From Pseudomonadota bacterium (GTDB lineage: Bacteria > Pseudomonadota > Gammaproteobacteria > Steroidobacterales > Steroidobacteraceae): a stretch of DNA of 29,678 nucleotides. The notes under the pieces were generated by a model. The model saw only the letters and a list, made by a program, of their open reading frames with translations, ran no database searches and was not told the origin of the DNA. This document shows positions 17,392 through 25,525 of this stretch, one piece after another (the first letter of the stretch is position 1; the number at the start of each line of letters is the position of its first letter). Both the position numbers and the translations under genes were made by a program. The stretch lies in assembly GCA_021826035.1 (NCBI GenBank), contig JAKBBE010000027.1, positions 1-29,678 on the forward strand, given 5' to 3'.

Positions 17392-18345
17392 TCACGCGAT
17401 GCCGGCGGCGTTTTGGTTTCCAGTGCAAGAGATTCCGAGCGGTGCCATCCCGAGGGCGCGTAGTTGCGGCAAAAGTGGCTTAAGGGTGCGCGGGGGTGTC
17501 TGTGGATCGAACAATAGTCCCGCCACGGTTCCCGAGTGCGATATCTGCAGCCCAAGCGCACCACTGGTGATGCCCAGCGTGCGCAGAGCGTGAAATCCAC
17601 GCGTGGGCGCAGTGAGCTGATGAAGTTCGGCGCTGCGCGTTGCCACTGCGGCAATTGTTTGGGCATCGTGCGCCTGGAAGGCAGCGCGTCCTTGCTGCAA
17701 GAGAGCGGTGTACTCGCCACGGAAATCATCGCCGCGGGGCAGGGGCAGGGCCAACGTATCACGCCCACCGGACTGCGGGTCGGTGTCAACGCTCAGCAGG
17801 AGGAATTCGGGAGTCCAGTGCCCCCAGTGCTCCAAGACACGGCCTTCGCGCTGTGCGAATAGCACCATTCCGTCGAACATGAGTGGGTCGCAGGCTACCT
17901 CGGCGCTGACCGCGAGCTGGGCAAGCATGGCGGCATCGGCTCGCGCGCCACACGCCAGACATACGGCCCGGAGGGTGGCGAGCACGTCGCTGGTCGAGGA
18001 GCCCAGTCCGAGACCGATCGGTATTGGACAACGGAGGCTGAGCACGCCCCCGTACGTCTTGGCGTCTAGCGCATCAAGGGCCAGTCGGGCTGCGCGTGCG
18101 GCTTTCGTCTTACCGGCGGGCTGGACCTCGACCTGCCGCCCTGGCGTTACCCTGAAGTGAGCTTCACTGCCGGCATCCGGGACGGGCAGAGTCACCAAAC
18201 AAGGGACGGCGTCGGTATGAGCCTGTGCATCGGGCCACCATAGGCCTTGGAGAATCTCGCCGTGGTGGCGGCCGGCGCTACCGAAGCCGACGCCTGTCCG
18301 CGAGATTGGGGAGTACTCCGTTGAGTGCTTCAATCCGGCTGCCAT
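17392..18345 (-). CDS. pduX: GHMP kinase, PduX-like L-threonine kinase
   Basis: A 317-residue GHMP-superfamily kinase. The ATP-binding motif PIPIGLGLGSSTSD lies at about residues 107-120 (family P-x-x-x-G-L-G-S-S). The N-terminal substrate region is GVGFGSAGRHHGEILQGLW, and SCTGNQNAAGIA at the C terminus matches motif 3. PduX phosphorylates L-threonine to L-threonine-O-3-phosphate, which CobD decarboxylates to the aminopropanol phosphate of cobalamin. The position at the end of a cobalamin operon strongly favours this over other GHMP kinases. It overlaps cobC by 16 bases, so translation is probably coupled. Length fits PduX (about 300 residues). Confidence 0.85.
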   Translation of the reverse strand: MAAGLKHSTEYSPISRTGVGFGSAGRHHGEILQGLWWPDAQAHTDAVPCLVTLPVPDAGSEAHFRVTPGRQVEVQPAGKTKAARAARLALDALDAKTYGGVLSLRCPIPIGLGLGSSTSDVLATLRAVCLACGARADAAMLAQLAVSAEVACDPLMFDGMVLFAQREGRVLEHWGHWTPEFLLLSVDTDPQSGGRDTLALPLPRGDDFRGEYTALLQQGRAAFQAHDAQTIAAVATRSAELHQLTAPTRGFHALRTLGITSGALGLQISHSGTVAGLLFDPQTPPRTLKPLLPQLRALGMAPLGISCTGNQNAAGIA

Positions 18346-18929
18346 TTATCACGGACCGCCAATGGGTGATCGGCGTCTGCCGTTCGCGCGCAACGCAATG
18401 CAACACCGTAGCCGGATGAAAGTTCCGATGCCCACGTAGCACTGATTCCGCAATAGGTCTGCAACACAAACTGCAGCACGCCACGGTGTGTCACGACTGC
18501 CAGCGTCTTGGGCGCGGCATCCTGCAACCATTGGGCAACGTGCCTGGTGATGCGTGCCGTGAAATCGGCATACGGTTCCGCGTGGGGTGGTGTAAACGTG
18601 GCAAAACCCTGCACCCAGCGCTGTGACTGCTCCGGGAAGCGGCTCTCGATTTCGTCCCACCGCAATCCTTCCCAATCGCCAAAGTGGATCTCACGCAGCC
18701 CTGGGTCGAGCACGGCGTCAATCCCGTGCCGCTCGGCCAGCGCCTCGGCGCAGCGACGGGTGCGCAGCAGATCGCTGCTGACGAGTTGATCAAGCGGCAG
18801 TCGATCAAGGCGGCGCTGTAAGGCGTGGAGCTGTGCAAGACCGACTGCACTTAAGTCCGGGTCGCTATGCCCGCAAAATGTTCCGGCGAGGTCGGTGACG
18901 GGGTGGCGGATCAGAATGAGGTCTCTCAT
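18330..18929 (-). CDS. cobC: Alpha-ribazole phosphatase CobC (histidine phosphatase family)
   Basis: A 199-residue histidine phosphatase. The catalytic motif LIRHP at residues 6-10 gives Arg8 and the phosphorylated His9. The second half has LREIHFGDWEGL (Glu80 as likely acid) and the second histidine in VVTHRG (His148). LIRHPVTD and EIHFGDWEG are typical of CobC. The enzyme removes the 5' phosphate of alpha-ribazole phosphate (or adenosylcobalamin phosphate) late in nucleotide-loop assembly. Its start overlaps the cobS stop by ATGA and its end overlaps the pduX start by 16 bases. Confidence 0.9.
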   Translation of the reverse strand: MRDLILIRHPVTDLAGTFCGHSDPDLSAVGLAQLHALQRRLDRLPLDQLVSSDLLRTRRCAEALAERHGIDAVLDPGLREIHFGDWEGLRWDEIESRFPEQSQRWVQGFATFTPPHAEPYADFTARITRHVAQWLQDAAPKTLAVVTHRGVLQFVLQTYCGISATWASELSSGYGVALRCARTADADHPLAVRDKWQPD

Positions 18930-19678
18930 CGCCACGCGCCACAGAGATAAACGGCGGACGCGGTAAGCTGGATGGCGGCACCGAAGCAATCGCCGGTCAC
19001 TCCGCGTATCCGCCGCCAAAAGTACCAGGCGCTCGCCGAAGTGACCAACAAGCAGGCCGTCCAGGGACGCCAACTATCCGCGTGCAGACTTACCACGGTG
19101 GCTGCGGCGGCGATCAGCGTTCCGAGTGCCACCGCCACCGGTGAGATACGGTGGGCGAGTCGCGCGCCCTGTCCGGACGACTCCCCGCCCTGACGTGCCG
19201 ACGGCAGAAACGCAGCAAGCGGGAGCACGCTCCAGCGCGAGAGCGCTTCGGCCGCGACGAAGTAGGCGAACACATCCCCCTTCGGCAGCGTTGCAATGAA
19301 CGCGATCCGCAGCAGCAACGATAACGCGATGGCAATCGCACCGTAACTGCCGATTCGGCTGTCGCGCATGATGGCCAGCACCCGCTCGGCTGTCGCTCCA
19401 CCGCCGAAACCGTCGGCGCTGTCGGCGAGACCGTCCTCGTGAAGACCTCCAGTGATTAGCACCAGAAATGCAACAGATGCAGCAGCGGCGGCGATGGGTG
19501 CAAGGTGCAGCTGTAGGGCTGCATCGATTCCCGCCGCCGCCAGTCCGAGTACTACCCCGACCAGGGGAAAATACGCTGCGGCGCGCGTCAGCGCGACCTC
19601 CCCAAGCCATCGCTGCGGCAGCGGGACGCGCGTGAGAAATTGAAGCGCGCCAAGAAAATCCCGGATCAGACGCATCAT
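18926..19678 (-). CDS. cobS: Adenosylcobinamide-GDP ribazoletransferase CobS
   Basis: A 250-residue polytopic membrane protein. The diagnostic motif GGLHEDGLADSADGFGGG (near residues 80-97), with its acidic metal-binding residues, is clear. It is preceded by FLGALQFLTRVPLP and followed by ERVLAIMRDSRIGSYGAIAIALSLLLR. CobS joins adenosylcobinamide-GDP and alpha-ribazole (phosphate) to make cobalamin (phosphate) at the inner membrane. Two ATGs lie at the start (MMR); I use the first, which overlaps the cobT stop as ATGA. Its own stop overlaps the cobC start in the same way. Confidence 0.95.
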   Translation of the reverse strand: MMRLIRDFLGALQFLTRVPLPQRWLGEVALTRAAAYFPLVGVVLGLAAAGIDAALQLHLAPIAAAAASVAFLVLITGGLHEDGLADSADGFGGGATAERVLAIMRDSRIGSYGAIAIALSLLLRIAFIATLPKGDVFAYFVAAEALSRWSVLPLAAFLPSARQGGESSGQGARLAHRISPVAVALGTLIAAAATVVSLHADSWRPWTACLLVTSASAWYFWRRIRGVTGDCFGAAIQLTASAVYLCGAWR

Positions 19679-20760
19679 GCGTTTGCAGTGCTCACTCCTG
19701 CCGATGCGAACGTCGCCATCTCCGTCAGAATGTGCAAAGCCGAAGCGACGATTGGCATGGCCAGCACAGCGCCGGTGCCCTCCCCGAGGCGCATGCGCAA
19801 ATCCAGAATAGGCGTGAGTCCGATGTGATGCAGGAGGTGCGCATGTCCGGGCTCCTCGGAGCGGTGACCAGCAAGCAGATAATCGCGCACCGGCGGCGCA
19901 AGTGCGACGGCGACCGCGGCAGCCGCCGTAGCAATGAATCCATCGGCGATGATGATTTTGCGATGTCGGGCAGCGCCGAGGAAAAAGCCCGTCATCGCAG
20001 CAATCTCCAAGCCGCCAACGCAGCGCAGGGCCTCGAGCGGCTCCACCGGCTCGGTGCGCCATCGGGGCAGGTGTCTATCTAACGCCTCACCGATCACTTT
20101 TTGCTTGCTCTGCCGCGTAGTGGAGCTGATTCCCGTCCCCATCCCCGTGACCCCTTCGACCGGCTGACGGGTGATGGCAGCGGCGAGGGCGCTGGCCGCC
20201 GTAGTATTGCCGATTCCCATCTCGCCGGCCGCCACCAGGCGTGCGTCTCGCTTGTGGGCGTCGTCGGCAGCCTCAAGGCCGACCTGAAGCGCCTCAGACA
20301 GCTCAGCTGGTGACATCGCTGGTTCGACGCGGAAATTGCGACTAGCGCGCCGTACCTTGCGGAGCCACAACGCGTCGTGTGCGGAAAATTGGGCATCTAC
20401 ACCAACGTCGATTATCGTCAGCGTTACCTCATGGAGCCGCGCCAGCACATTGATCGCCGCCCCGCCATGCAGGAAATTCTCTACCATCTGGGCGGTCACG
20501 GCGCTCGGGTAGGCACTAACCCCCTCCTGGGTGACACCATGGTCGGCGGCGAATACGTAGGCCGCTTTGCGCAGAGGAACAGACCAGCTACCTTCGGCAA
20601 TCGCATAGCACCGCGCGGCGATCGTCTCCAGCTCACCCAGGCTGCCTGGTGGCTTCGTCAGCTGATCCAGCCGCTGCTCGGCCTCAATTCGAAAGCGCGA
20701 CGGCACGGAACGGATGTGCGCCAGGGTGTCCTTCAGAACCGACGGAAGGGTATCGCTCAT
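19675..20760 (-). CDS. cobT: Nicotinate-nucleotide:DMB phosphoribosyltransferase CobT
   Basis: A 361-residue enzyme, the usual length (356 in Salmonella). Motifs are LTKPPGSLGELE (residues 34-45), FAADHGVTQEGVSAYP, GGAAINVLAR, GEMGIGNTT (179-187), KIIIADGFIATAAA and, near the end, LRMRLGEGTGA, whose Glu (about 327) is the catalytic base. CobT converts nicotinate mononucleotide and dimethylbenzimidazole to alpha-ribazole phosphate, activating the lower ligand made by BluB. ATG 20760 is preceded by AGAGG. The stop overlaps cobS by ATGA. About 140 bases separate it from cobU upstream. Confidence 0.97.
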   Translation of the reverse strand: MSDTLPSVLKDTLAHIRSVPSRFRIEAEQRLDQLTKPPGSLGELETIAARCYAIAEGSWSVPLRKAAYVFAADHGVTQEGVSAYPSAVTAQMVENFLHGGAAINVLARLHEVTLTIIDVGVDAQFSAHDALWLRKVRRASRNFRVEPAMSPAELSEALQVGLEAADDAHKRDARLVAAGEMGIGNTTAASALAAAITRQPVEGVTGMGTGISSTTRQSKQKVIGEALDRHLPRWRTEPVEPLEALRCVGGLEIAAMTGFFLGAARHRKIIIADGFIATAAAAVAVALAPPVRDYLLAGHRSEEPGHAHLLHHIGLTPILDLRMRLGEGTGAVLAMPIVASALHILTEMATFASAGVSTANA

Positions 20761-20902
20761 GTCCGAGAAACCTCTTTTATGAATTGCAGTGTGCCAACGC
20801 GACGTATGCTTATGGAGCTGACGCGCGGTGTGCGTTTGATGCGTGTCCCGAGCCGCGCAACGGTCTGCGCCGTCGCGAGCCGACGGCGGCATGTCTTGGC
20901 AG

Positions 20903-21424
20903 TCATTGCGGCCCTCCCTTGAGGTCGAATGGCAACCCCGCGACCGTGAGCGTGACGCGATCACAGAGCATCGCGAGCGCTTGATGAAGTTCACCGCTGG
21001 CGTCTAGAAAGCGGCGCGACAGCTCACCAAGCGGCACAATCCCAAGACCGCTCTCGTTGCCGACGAGAATGAGGTTTCCGCTGATTTGTGCCACCGCGTC
21101 GCACAGACTGCGCCGCTCATTGTCAAACCGCTCGGGTCGAGCGCACAGCAGGTTCGTGAGCCAGAGCGTCAGGCATTCGACCAGCAGGCAGCGGTCGTGA
21201 GCGGCATTGGCGAGCAGCACACTGCCGAGTTCGAATGGTTCCTCCACCGTGATCCACTCGGTTGGGCGCCGAACACGGTGTTGTCGAATCCGAGCATCCA
21301 TCTCGGCATCGCCCGTGTCGATCGCTGTGGCCACATAGATCACCTGTCGAGCGCTCGCGCGAGCGCGCGCCTCCGCGAGCCGGCTCTTGCCTGAACGCAC
21401 TCCGCCGAGGATTAACTGCTTCAT
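20903..21424 (-). CDS. cobU: Adenosylcobinamide kinase / guanylyltransferase CobU (CobP)
   Basis: A 173-residue bifunctional enzyme. The P-loop GGVRSGKS is at residues 7-14. RIRQHRVRRPTEWITVEEP contains the family histidine (His49) that carries the guanylyl intermediate. DRCLLVECLTLWLTNLL is the Walker-B-like strand, and VGNESGLGIVPLGELSRRFLDASGELHQALA is the conserved C-terminal part. CobU phosphorylates adenosylcobinamide and adds GMP to give adenosylcobinamide-GDP for CobS. Its ATG overlaps the stop of a possible 50-codon upstream frame (ATGA). Confidence 0.97.
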   Translation of the reverse strand: MKQLILGGVRSGKSRLAEARARASARQVIYVATAIDTGDAEMDARIRQHRVRRPTEWITVEEPFELGSVLLANAAHDRCLLVECLTLWLTNLLCARPERFDNERRSLCDAVAQISGNLILVGNESGLGIVPLGELSRRFLDASGELHQALAMLCDRVTLTVAGLPFDLKGGPQ

Positions 21425-21573
21425 CGCAGGGTCGCTCGGTGGACGGGACTCGGTTCTTCGAACACCGAGCCGATGCCGCCGGGCGGCAGCCACAGGTGCA
21501 CCGGTCGCTGGTGGCGTGTGATGGAATCGGCGCGGTCAGGGTTTCGCGGAGTCATAGGTAGGAACACGCGCAT
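21421..21573 (-). CDS. Candidate small open frame coupled to cobU
   Basis: Fifty codons from ATG 21573, ending in a TGA that overlaps the cobU ATG as ATGA, the same junction used elsewhere in this operon. It fills much of the otherwise empty 235 bases between cobD and cobU. The peptide (MRVFLPMTPRNPD... HLWLPPGGIGSVFEEPSP...) has no hydrophobic segment or domain I know. No good ribosome binding site precedes either Met1 or Met7. An open frame of this length arises easily by chance at high GC. Confidence 0.25.
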   Translation of the reverse strand: MRVFLPMTPRNPDRADSITRHQRPVHLWLPPGGIGSVFEEPSPVHRATLR

Positions 21574-21659
21574 TGTTCAGACGTACGCTGCCGGGAGGGC
21601 TTGCCTGCGACGAGCGTCCCCCATGCCGTTGAGGGGGCTTCGCAGTTGCATTTTTTTGA

Positions 21660-22670
21660 TCATATGTTCCCATGCAGTCGTGAGTGGTTCTGCTGATACG
21701 CCAGTAGCGCCTCGTCAAGGCGAGCCCACTCGGCGTCGCGCGCGGGAAGCCCGAAGCGCAGGCCTCTGGGGGCGTCGAACAGGCGAATGAGGATACCGGC
21801 GCGCGCCAGCGCTTCATGGATTGCTGCAGCGGAGGCGGTAGGAACCCACTGGAAGAGGCTGCAACCGCCTGCGGGAGGTAACCCATGGCGCCTGAGCAGA
21901 GCAACGAGACGCGCGCGCTGCGCGTGAAGTTGCACCCGCATGGTGCTTTGCCAGGTCTGATCGGCGAGCGCGCTCTGCGCCAAGAAGCGGGCTGCGCCGG
22001 CGATGGTCCAGGGTCCCAGCCGCTCCTCGAGCACGGTGAGAAATTCCGGGGCTGCCAGTACGAACCCAACGCGCGCTCCAGCGAGCCCGAAAAACTTGCC
22101 TAGCGAACGCAATACGATAAGTCCCTCCCGTTCGCTACAGGAAGCAACGCTGTCCGAACCATCCGCATCAGCGAAGGCCTCGTCGATGACTAGCCAGCCC
22201 CCACGGGCGGCGAGGCGCGCATGCCACTCGAGCAGCTGGGCGCGCGCCATGCGTTCCCCGGTTGGGTTGTTCGGATTGACGAGTACCAGCACGTCGAGGG
22301 CCTCTGCAGCGGATGGGCAGTCGGCAATGGCAATCGGCACGACGTCGTGTCCGGCCTCGCGCCAGCGAAATTCATGCTCGGCATAGCTCGGTGCGAGCAC
22401 GCCCACCGTCCCGGGCGCGCGAAGCCGCGGCAAATGCATGATTGCAGCTTGCGAGCCGGCGACCGGAAGGACATGTGGCACGCCGAAATAGCCTTGTGCC
22501 GCAACGACGAGCCCGTCATCGTCCTCTGGGAGACGGGCCCACGCTGCGCGAGGTACCTCGATGCCGCACCAGGAAGTCGGATTGACCCCAGTCGACAAGT
22601 CCAGCCACTGCTCGTGCGCGATGCCGTAACGCTGTGCTGCGCGGCGAAGCCTTCCTCCGTGTTCAAGCAT
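21660..22670 (-). CDS. cobD: Threonine-phosphate decarboxylase CobD
   Basis: A 336-residue PLP-dependent class-I/II aminotransferase-fold enzyme. It opens LEHGGRLRRAAQRYGI, the usual H-G-G start of this family, then LDLSTGVNP and VLVLVNPNNPTG (residues 128-138). The cofactor-binding residues are VIDEAF (Asp163) and SLGKFFGLAGARVGF with the Schiff-base Lys192; the C-terminal Arg is in LRFGLP. It makes (R)-1-amino-2-propanol O-2-phosphate from L-threonine phosphate, the product of the PduX-like kinase. ATG 22670 lies 8 bases inside the end of cbiB. In aerobic-pathway naming this gene is called cobC. Confidence 0.94.
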   Translation of the reverse strand: MLEHGGRLRRAAQRYGIAHEQWLDLSTGVNPTSWCGIEVPRAAWARLPEDDDGLVVAAQGYFGVPHVLPVAGSQAAIMHLPRLRAPGTVGVLAPSYAEHEFRWREAGHDVVPIAIADCPSAAEALDVLVLVNPNNPTGERMARAQLLEWHARLAARGGWLVIDEAFADADGSDSVASCSEREGLIVLRSLGKFFGLAGARVGFVLAAPEFLTVLEERLGPWTIAGAARFLAQSALADQTWQSTMRVQLHAQRARLVALLRRHGLPPAGGCSLFQWVPTASAAAIHEALARAGILIRLFDAPRGLRFGLPARDAEWARLDEALLAYQQNHSRLHGNI

Positions 22671-23607
22671 TAAGCCACCGTTTGAGCAGAGCGAACAGCG
22701 CCGCCACAGTGATCCACACCAGCAGCGCTCGTAGAACGAGATGTCGGGCACGCGAAATATCGCCGATATCGGCTGGGCGGCCCTCGCCCAGAGTGGAGCG
22801 TTCGTGCCAGCTTCCGTGGTAGTAGGCCCCACCACCCAGTCGAATCTGCAAGGCGCCAGCACCGGCAGCCATCACAGGTCCGGCATTCGGGCTATCCCAT
22901 GCCGGGGCCTGCAGCCTCCAGCAGCGCAGGGCGGCTCCTGCCTCGCCGACCACCGCATAACTGAGTGCGGTTAAGCGCGCGGGCAGGAAATTCATCAGAT
23001 CATCGAGGCGAGCCGCCGCCCACCCGAACTGGTGATAGCGCGTCGTGCGATAGCCCCACATGGCATCTAGAGTATTGATCAGCCGGTAGCCCAATGCGCC
23101 GGCGGCGCCTGTCAGAAGGAACCAGAACAGCGCACCGAACAGCGCATCGTTGCCGTTCTCGAGCAGGGATTCGACCGTGGCGCCTGCGACCCTCTGAGCA
23201 TCCATGTCCGAGGTATCCCGGCTCACGATCGCGGCAACGCGGCGACGGGCGTCGTCTAGATCACGAGCGCGAAGTGCGCGCTCTACGGCAATGGCATGTT
23301 GGTGCAGACTGCGGTGGCCGATGATCAGATAAAGCAACGTTACCGTGACGAGCGGCGCGAGCAGCTGGTAGCGAAGGAGCATCACGACCGCCAAGACCGG
23401 CGGTCCGGCTGCGAGCAGCACCGCCAATACACCGAGTGCGCGTGCCCAGCGAGATCGACCAGACGGAGCGGTATTGCTACGGTGTGGATTTAGCCACGTC
23501 TCGAGACGAGCGGCGATGTGCCCGAAGCCCACCAGCGGATGGCAGCGTCGTGGCTCGCCAAGCAGTCCGTCGAGTAACACCGCTGCAATGAGCAGGTAGA
23601 TCGTCAT
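22663..23607 (-). CDS. cbiB: Adenosylcobinamide-phosphate synthase CbiB
   Basis: A 314-residue membrane protein starting MTIYLLIAAVLLDGLLGEPRRCHPLVGFG, the family hallmark D-x-x-x-G-E-P-x-x-x-H-P. It continues with RDTSDMDAQRVAGATVESLLENGNDALFGALFWFLLTGAAGALGYRLINTLDAMWGYRT, also diagnostic, then FGWAAARLDDLMNFLPARLTAL and SPNAGPVMAAGAGALQIRLGG. CbiB attaches aminopropanol phosphate to adenosylcobyric acid. ATG 23607 precedes the first helix. The gene overlaps cobD by 8 bases, and about 150 bases separate it from bluB. Confidence 0.95.
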   Translation of the reverse strand: MTIYLLIAAVLLDGLLGEPRRCHPLVGFGHIAARLETWLNPHRSNTAPSGRSRWARALGVLAVLLAAGPPVLAVVMLLRYQLLAPLVTVTLLYLIIGHRSLHQHAIAVERALRARDLDDARRRVAAIVSRDTSDMDAQRVAGATVESLLENGNDALFGALFWFLLTGAAGALGYRLINTLDAMWGYRTTRYHQFGWAAARLDDLMNFLPARLTALSYAVVGEAGAALRCWRLQAPAWDSPNAGPVMAAGAGALQIRLGGGAYYHGSWHERSTLGEGRPADIGDISRARHLVLRALLVWITVAALFALLKRWLNA

Positions 23608-23755
23608 TGCAAGGCCTGGAGTCTCGTCGTCGCTGCAATCACCACGAATGCGGAGGGGCGAATGGGGTAATCCGGCGTCGTATGGTGCACTGTGTCTCCG
23701 CGCCAAGCCTTATGTGCAAGGCAGACGTCATGCTGTGCGCGCCGCAAGCGTCTGC

Positions 23756-24415
23756 TCATGGCGCCTCTTCCGGCCAGCTATTCTCAAACAACAGCTGGTC
23801 CAGTGGTCGAGGTTGACGCCATTGCTCCAGTGCAAGGCGTGGAGCCGAATCGAACTGCGCAACGTTACCAATGCACAGGATGGCGATGGGTCGCACATTC
23901 TCAGGAAAGCGCAGCAGCTTCCCCAGCGCAACTGGGTCAAACATGGACACCCAGCCAACGCCCACTCCCTCCGCCCGTGCTGCGAGCCACAAATTCTGTA
24001 TCGCGCAAGCCACGGAGGCCAAGTCCATCTCTGGGAGCGTGCGTCGCCCAAAAATCTCCCGCGTGCCACCCTGAGCCAATGCGACGACCATCAGCTCGGC
24101 ACAATCTAGAATGCCTTCGACCTTCAGGCGCAGGAACTCGTCCCTTCGTTGACCAAGTGCATCGGCCGTGCGCAATCGTTCTAGCTGCACAAGCGCATGT
24201 ATTTTCCCGCGCAATTCCGGACGGGTAATATGCAAGAAGCGCCACGGTTGCGACAGCCCGACGCTCGGCGCCGCATGTGCACATTGGAGAATACGGGCGA
24301 GCACCTCCGGTTCGACCGGAGTGCGCAAAAATGACCGGACATCACGGCGCTCGCGGATTACGCGGTATACGGCCGCGCGATCCGTCTCATCATAGCGGTG
24401 CGGGGAAGTACTCAC
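23756..24415 (-). CDS. bluB: 5,6-dimethylbenzimidazole synthase BluB
   Basis: A 219-residue flavin-destructase of the nitroreductase fold. The N-terminal VIRERRDVRSFLRTPVEPEVLARIL, then AAPSVGLSQPWRFLHIT (flavin binding) and GTREIFGRRTLPEMDLASVACAIQNLWLAARAEGVGVGWVSMFDP are the BluB pattern; the Asp in RRDVRSF and the Ser in GWVSMF are the positions known to be critical. It fragments reduced FMN with oxygen to give dimethylbenzimidazole, the lower ligand that CobT activates. So this organism should make true cobalamin aerobically. The start is GTG 24415; cobO ends 45 bases upstream. Confidence 0.95.
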   Translation of the reverse strand: MSTSPHRYDETDRAAVYRVIRERRDVRSFLRTPVEPEVLARILQCAHAAPSVGLSQPWRFLHITRPELRGKIHALVQLERLRTADALGQRRDEFLRLKVEGILDCAELMVVALAQGGTREIFGRRTLPEMDLASVACAIQNLWLAARAEGVGVGWVSMFDPVALGKLLRFPENVRPIAILCIGNVAQFDSAPRLALEQWRQPRPLDQLLFENSWPEEAP

Positions 24416-24460
24416 GACAACAGGAATCTCCGCTGGATCACCTGATAATTGGTCAATTGT

Positions 24461-25090
24461 CTACAACTCAATCCCGGGCTGCGCAGCGATACCGAGGTCG
24501 AAGGCGTGTTTTTGGCTACGCATGTCGGTAACGGTGTCCGCGAGCTCGATGAGCTCCGCCGGAGCGCCGCGCCCTGTAACGACGGCGTGCTGCATGGCCG
24601 GTCGATTGCGAAACGCCTCGAGAACAGCATCTAACGCAACATAACGGTAACGGAGCGCGATATTGAGTTCATCCAGCACCACAAGTGCGAGAGTGGGGTC
24701 GCGCAGCATGGCCGCGGCGACATCCCAGGCGGCGCTCGCGGCCCGAATGTCACGTTCACGATCCTGTGTTTCCCATGTAAAGCCCTCGCCCATTACGTGA
24801 TAGCTGACCTGCGGAAAGCCTCGAAAGAATGTGCTTTCTCCCGTCGCATCTTTCCCTTTGATGAACTGCACCACTCCGACTCGCATATCATGCCCAAGCG
24901 CCCGCGCAACCATCCCAAATGCAGAGGAACTCTTGCCTTTGCCATTGCCGGTCAGTACTAACAGCACTCCGCGTCGATTGCTCGCGGCTGCGATGCGGTT
25001 GTCTACTGCGGCCTTTCTGCGTCGCATTTTTTCACGATAGCGGTGCGTCTCGGCATCGTCGTGAGCAGGCGCATCATCTGTGGTCGGCAT
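24461..25090 (-). CDS. cobO: Cob(I)yrinic acid a,c-diamide adenosyltransferase CobO (BtuR/CobA type)
   Basis: A 209-residue ATP:corrinoid adenosyltransferase. The P-loop TGNGKGKSSSAFG is at residues 47-59, followed by GHDMRVGVVQFIKG, FTWETQDRERD, LVVLDELNIALRY (Walker B) and AVVTGRGAPAELIELADTVTDMRSQKHAFDLGIAAQPGIEL, the conserved C terminus. It puts the adenosyl group on cobalt of new or salvaged corrinoids. The first 35 residues are polar and basic as usual. It is the first recognised gene of the operon; a 128-codon unknown frame lies 42 bases upstream, directly behind the riboswitch. Confidence 0.96.
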   Translation of the reverse strand: MPTTDDAPAHDDAETHRYREKMRRRKAAVDNRIAAASNRRGVLLVLTGNGKGKSSSAFGMVARALGHDMRVGVVQFIKGKDATGESTFFRGFPQVSYHVMGEGFTWETQDRERDIRAASAAWDVAAAMLRDPTLALVVLDELNIALRYRYVALDAVLEAFRNRPAMQHAVVTGRGAPAELIELADTVTDMRSQKHAFDLGIAAQPGIEL

Positions 25091-25132
25091 AGTTGCAATC
25101 TCGAGTGTGGCGTCGGGTGATCGTTATATCAA

Positions 25133-25519
25133 TTATCGCTGCGCGCGCAATGACAAGCGATGGCTCGCGGCGCCGTAACTCAGCGCGGAGAGCCTGGCGC
25201 AGCCAGCAGTGACGCACATGAAAAGGGCGTAACAGTTCGGGAAACTGGAGTGCCAACCGGCGAGGGCAACCTCGGCGCTTCGATGTCCGCGCCAGTAGAA
25301 ACTACCCTCGGTTACTAGCAAGCTGACGCTTGCCGCGAGCGCAAGGCTGCCGGCGCATCGCCACAGATCCGCGAGCACTCTCTGACCGTCGCGGCTGAGC
25401 AACGCGCCGACACGCCGATCCGGGTGCGGACCGAGTTTGAAGCTCGTGGCTTCGGATGTCTTGAGACTGCGATGCTGAGTTGGCAGAGGCAGGGGTGCCC
25501 CGGCGAGCAAAAAACTCAT
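25133..25519 (-). CDS. Unknown small membrane protein, first gene of the cob operon
   Basis: A 128-codon frame that I do not recognise. Support comes from the start: ATG 25519 has AGGAG seven bases upstream, the best ribosome binding site in this area, and it is the first start after the cobalamin aptamer. Two hydrophobic stretches could span the membrane (about 55-71, SLALAASVSLLVTEG; about 92-112, FPNCYALFMCVTAGCARL). Cys and His are fairly frequent (three Cys and one His between residues 90 and 110). It ends 42 bases before cobO. It does not look like CbtA or CbtB, small proteins often found behind such riboswitches. It could also be a poorly conserved leader frame. Confidence 0.5.
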   Translation of the reverse strand: MSFLLAGAPLPLPTQHRSLKTSEATSFKLGPHPDRRVGALLSRDGQRVLADLWRCAGSLALAASVSLLVTEGSFYWRGHRSAEVALAGWHSSFPNCYALFMCVTAGCARLSALSYGAASHRLSLRAQR

Positions 25520-25525
25520 CTGTCT

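Noticed and set aside
21605..21657. Hairpin followed by seven T on the + strand between cobU and cobD
   Set aside because: The T run lies on the strand opposite to the operon's transcription, so it cannot terminate the cob transcript. No + strand gene precedes it.
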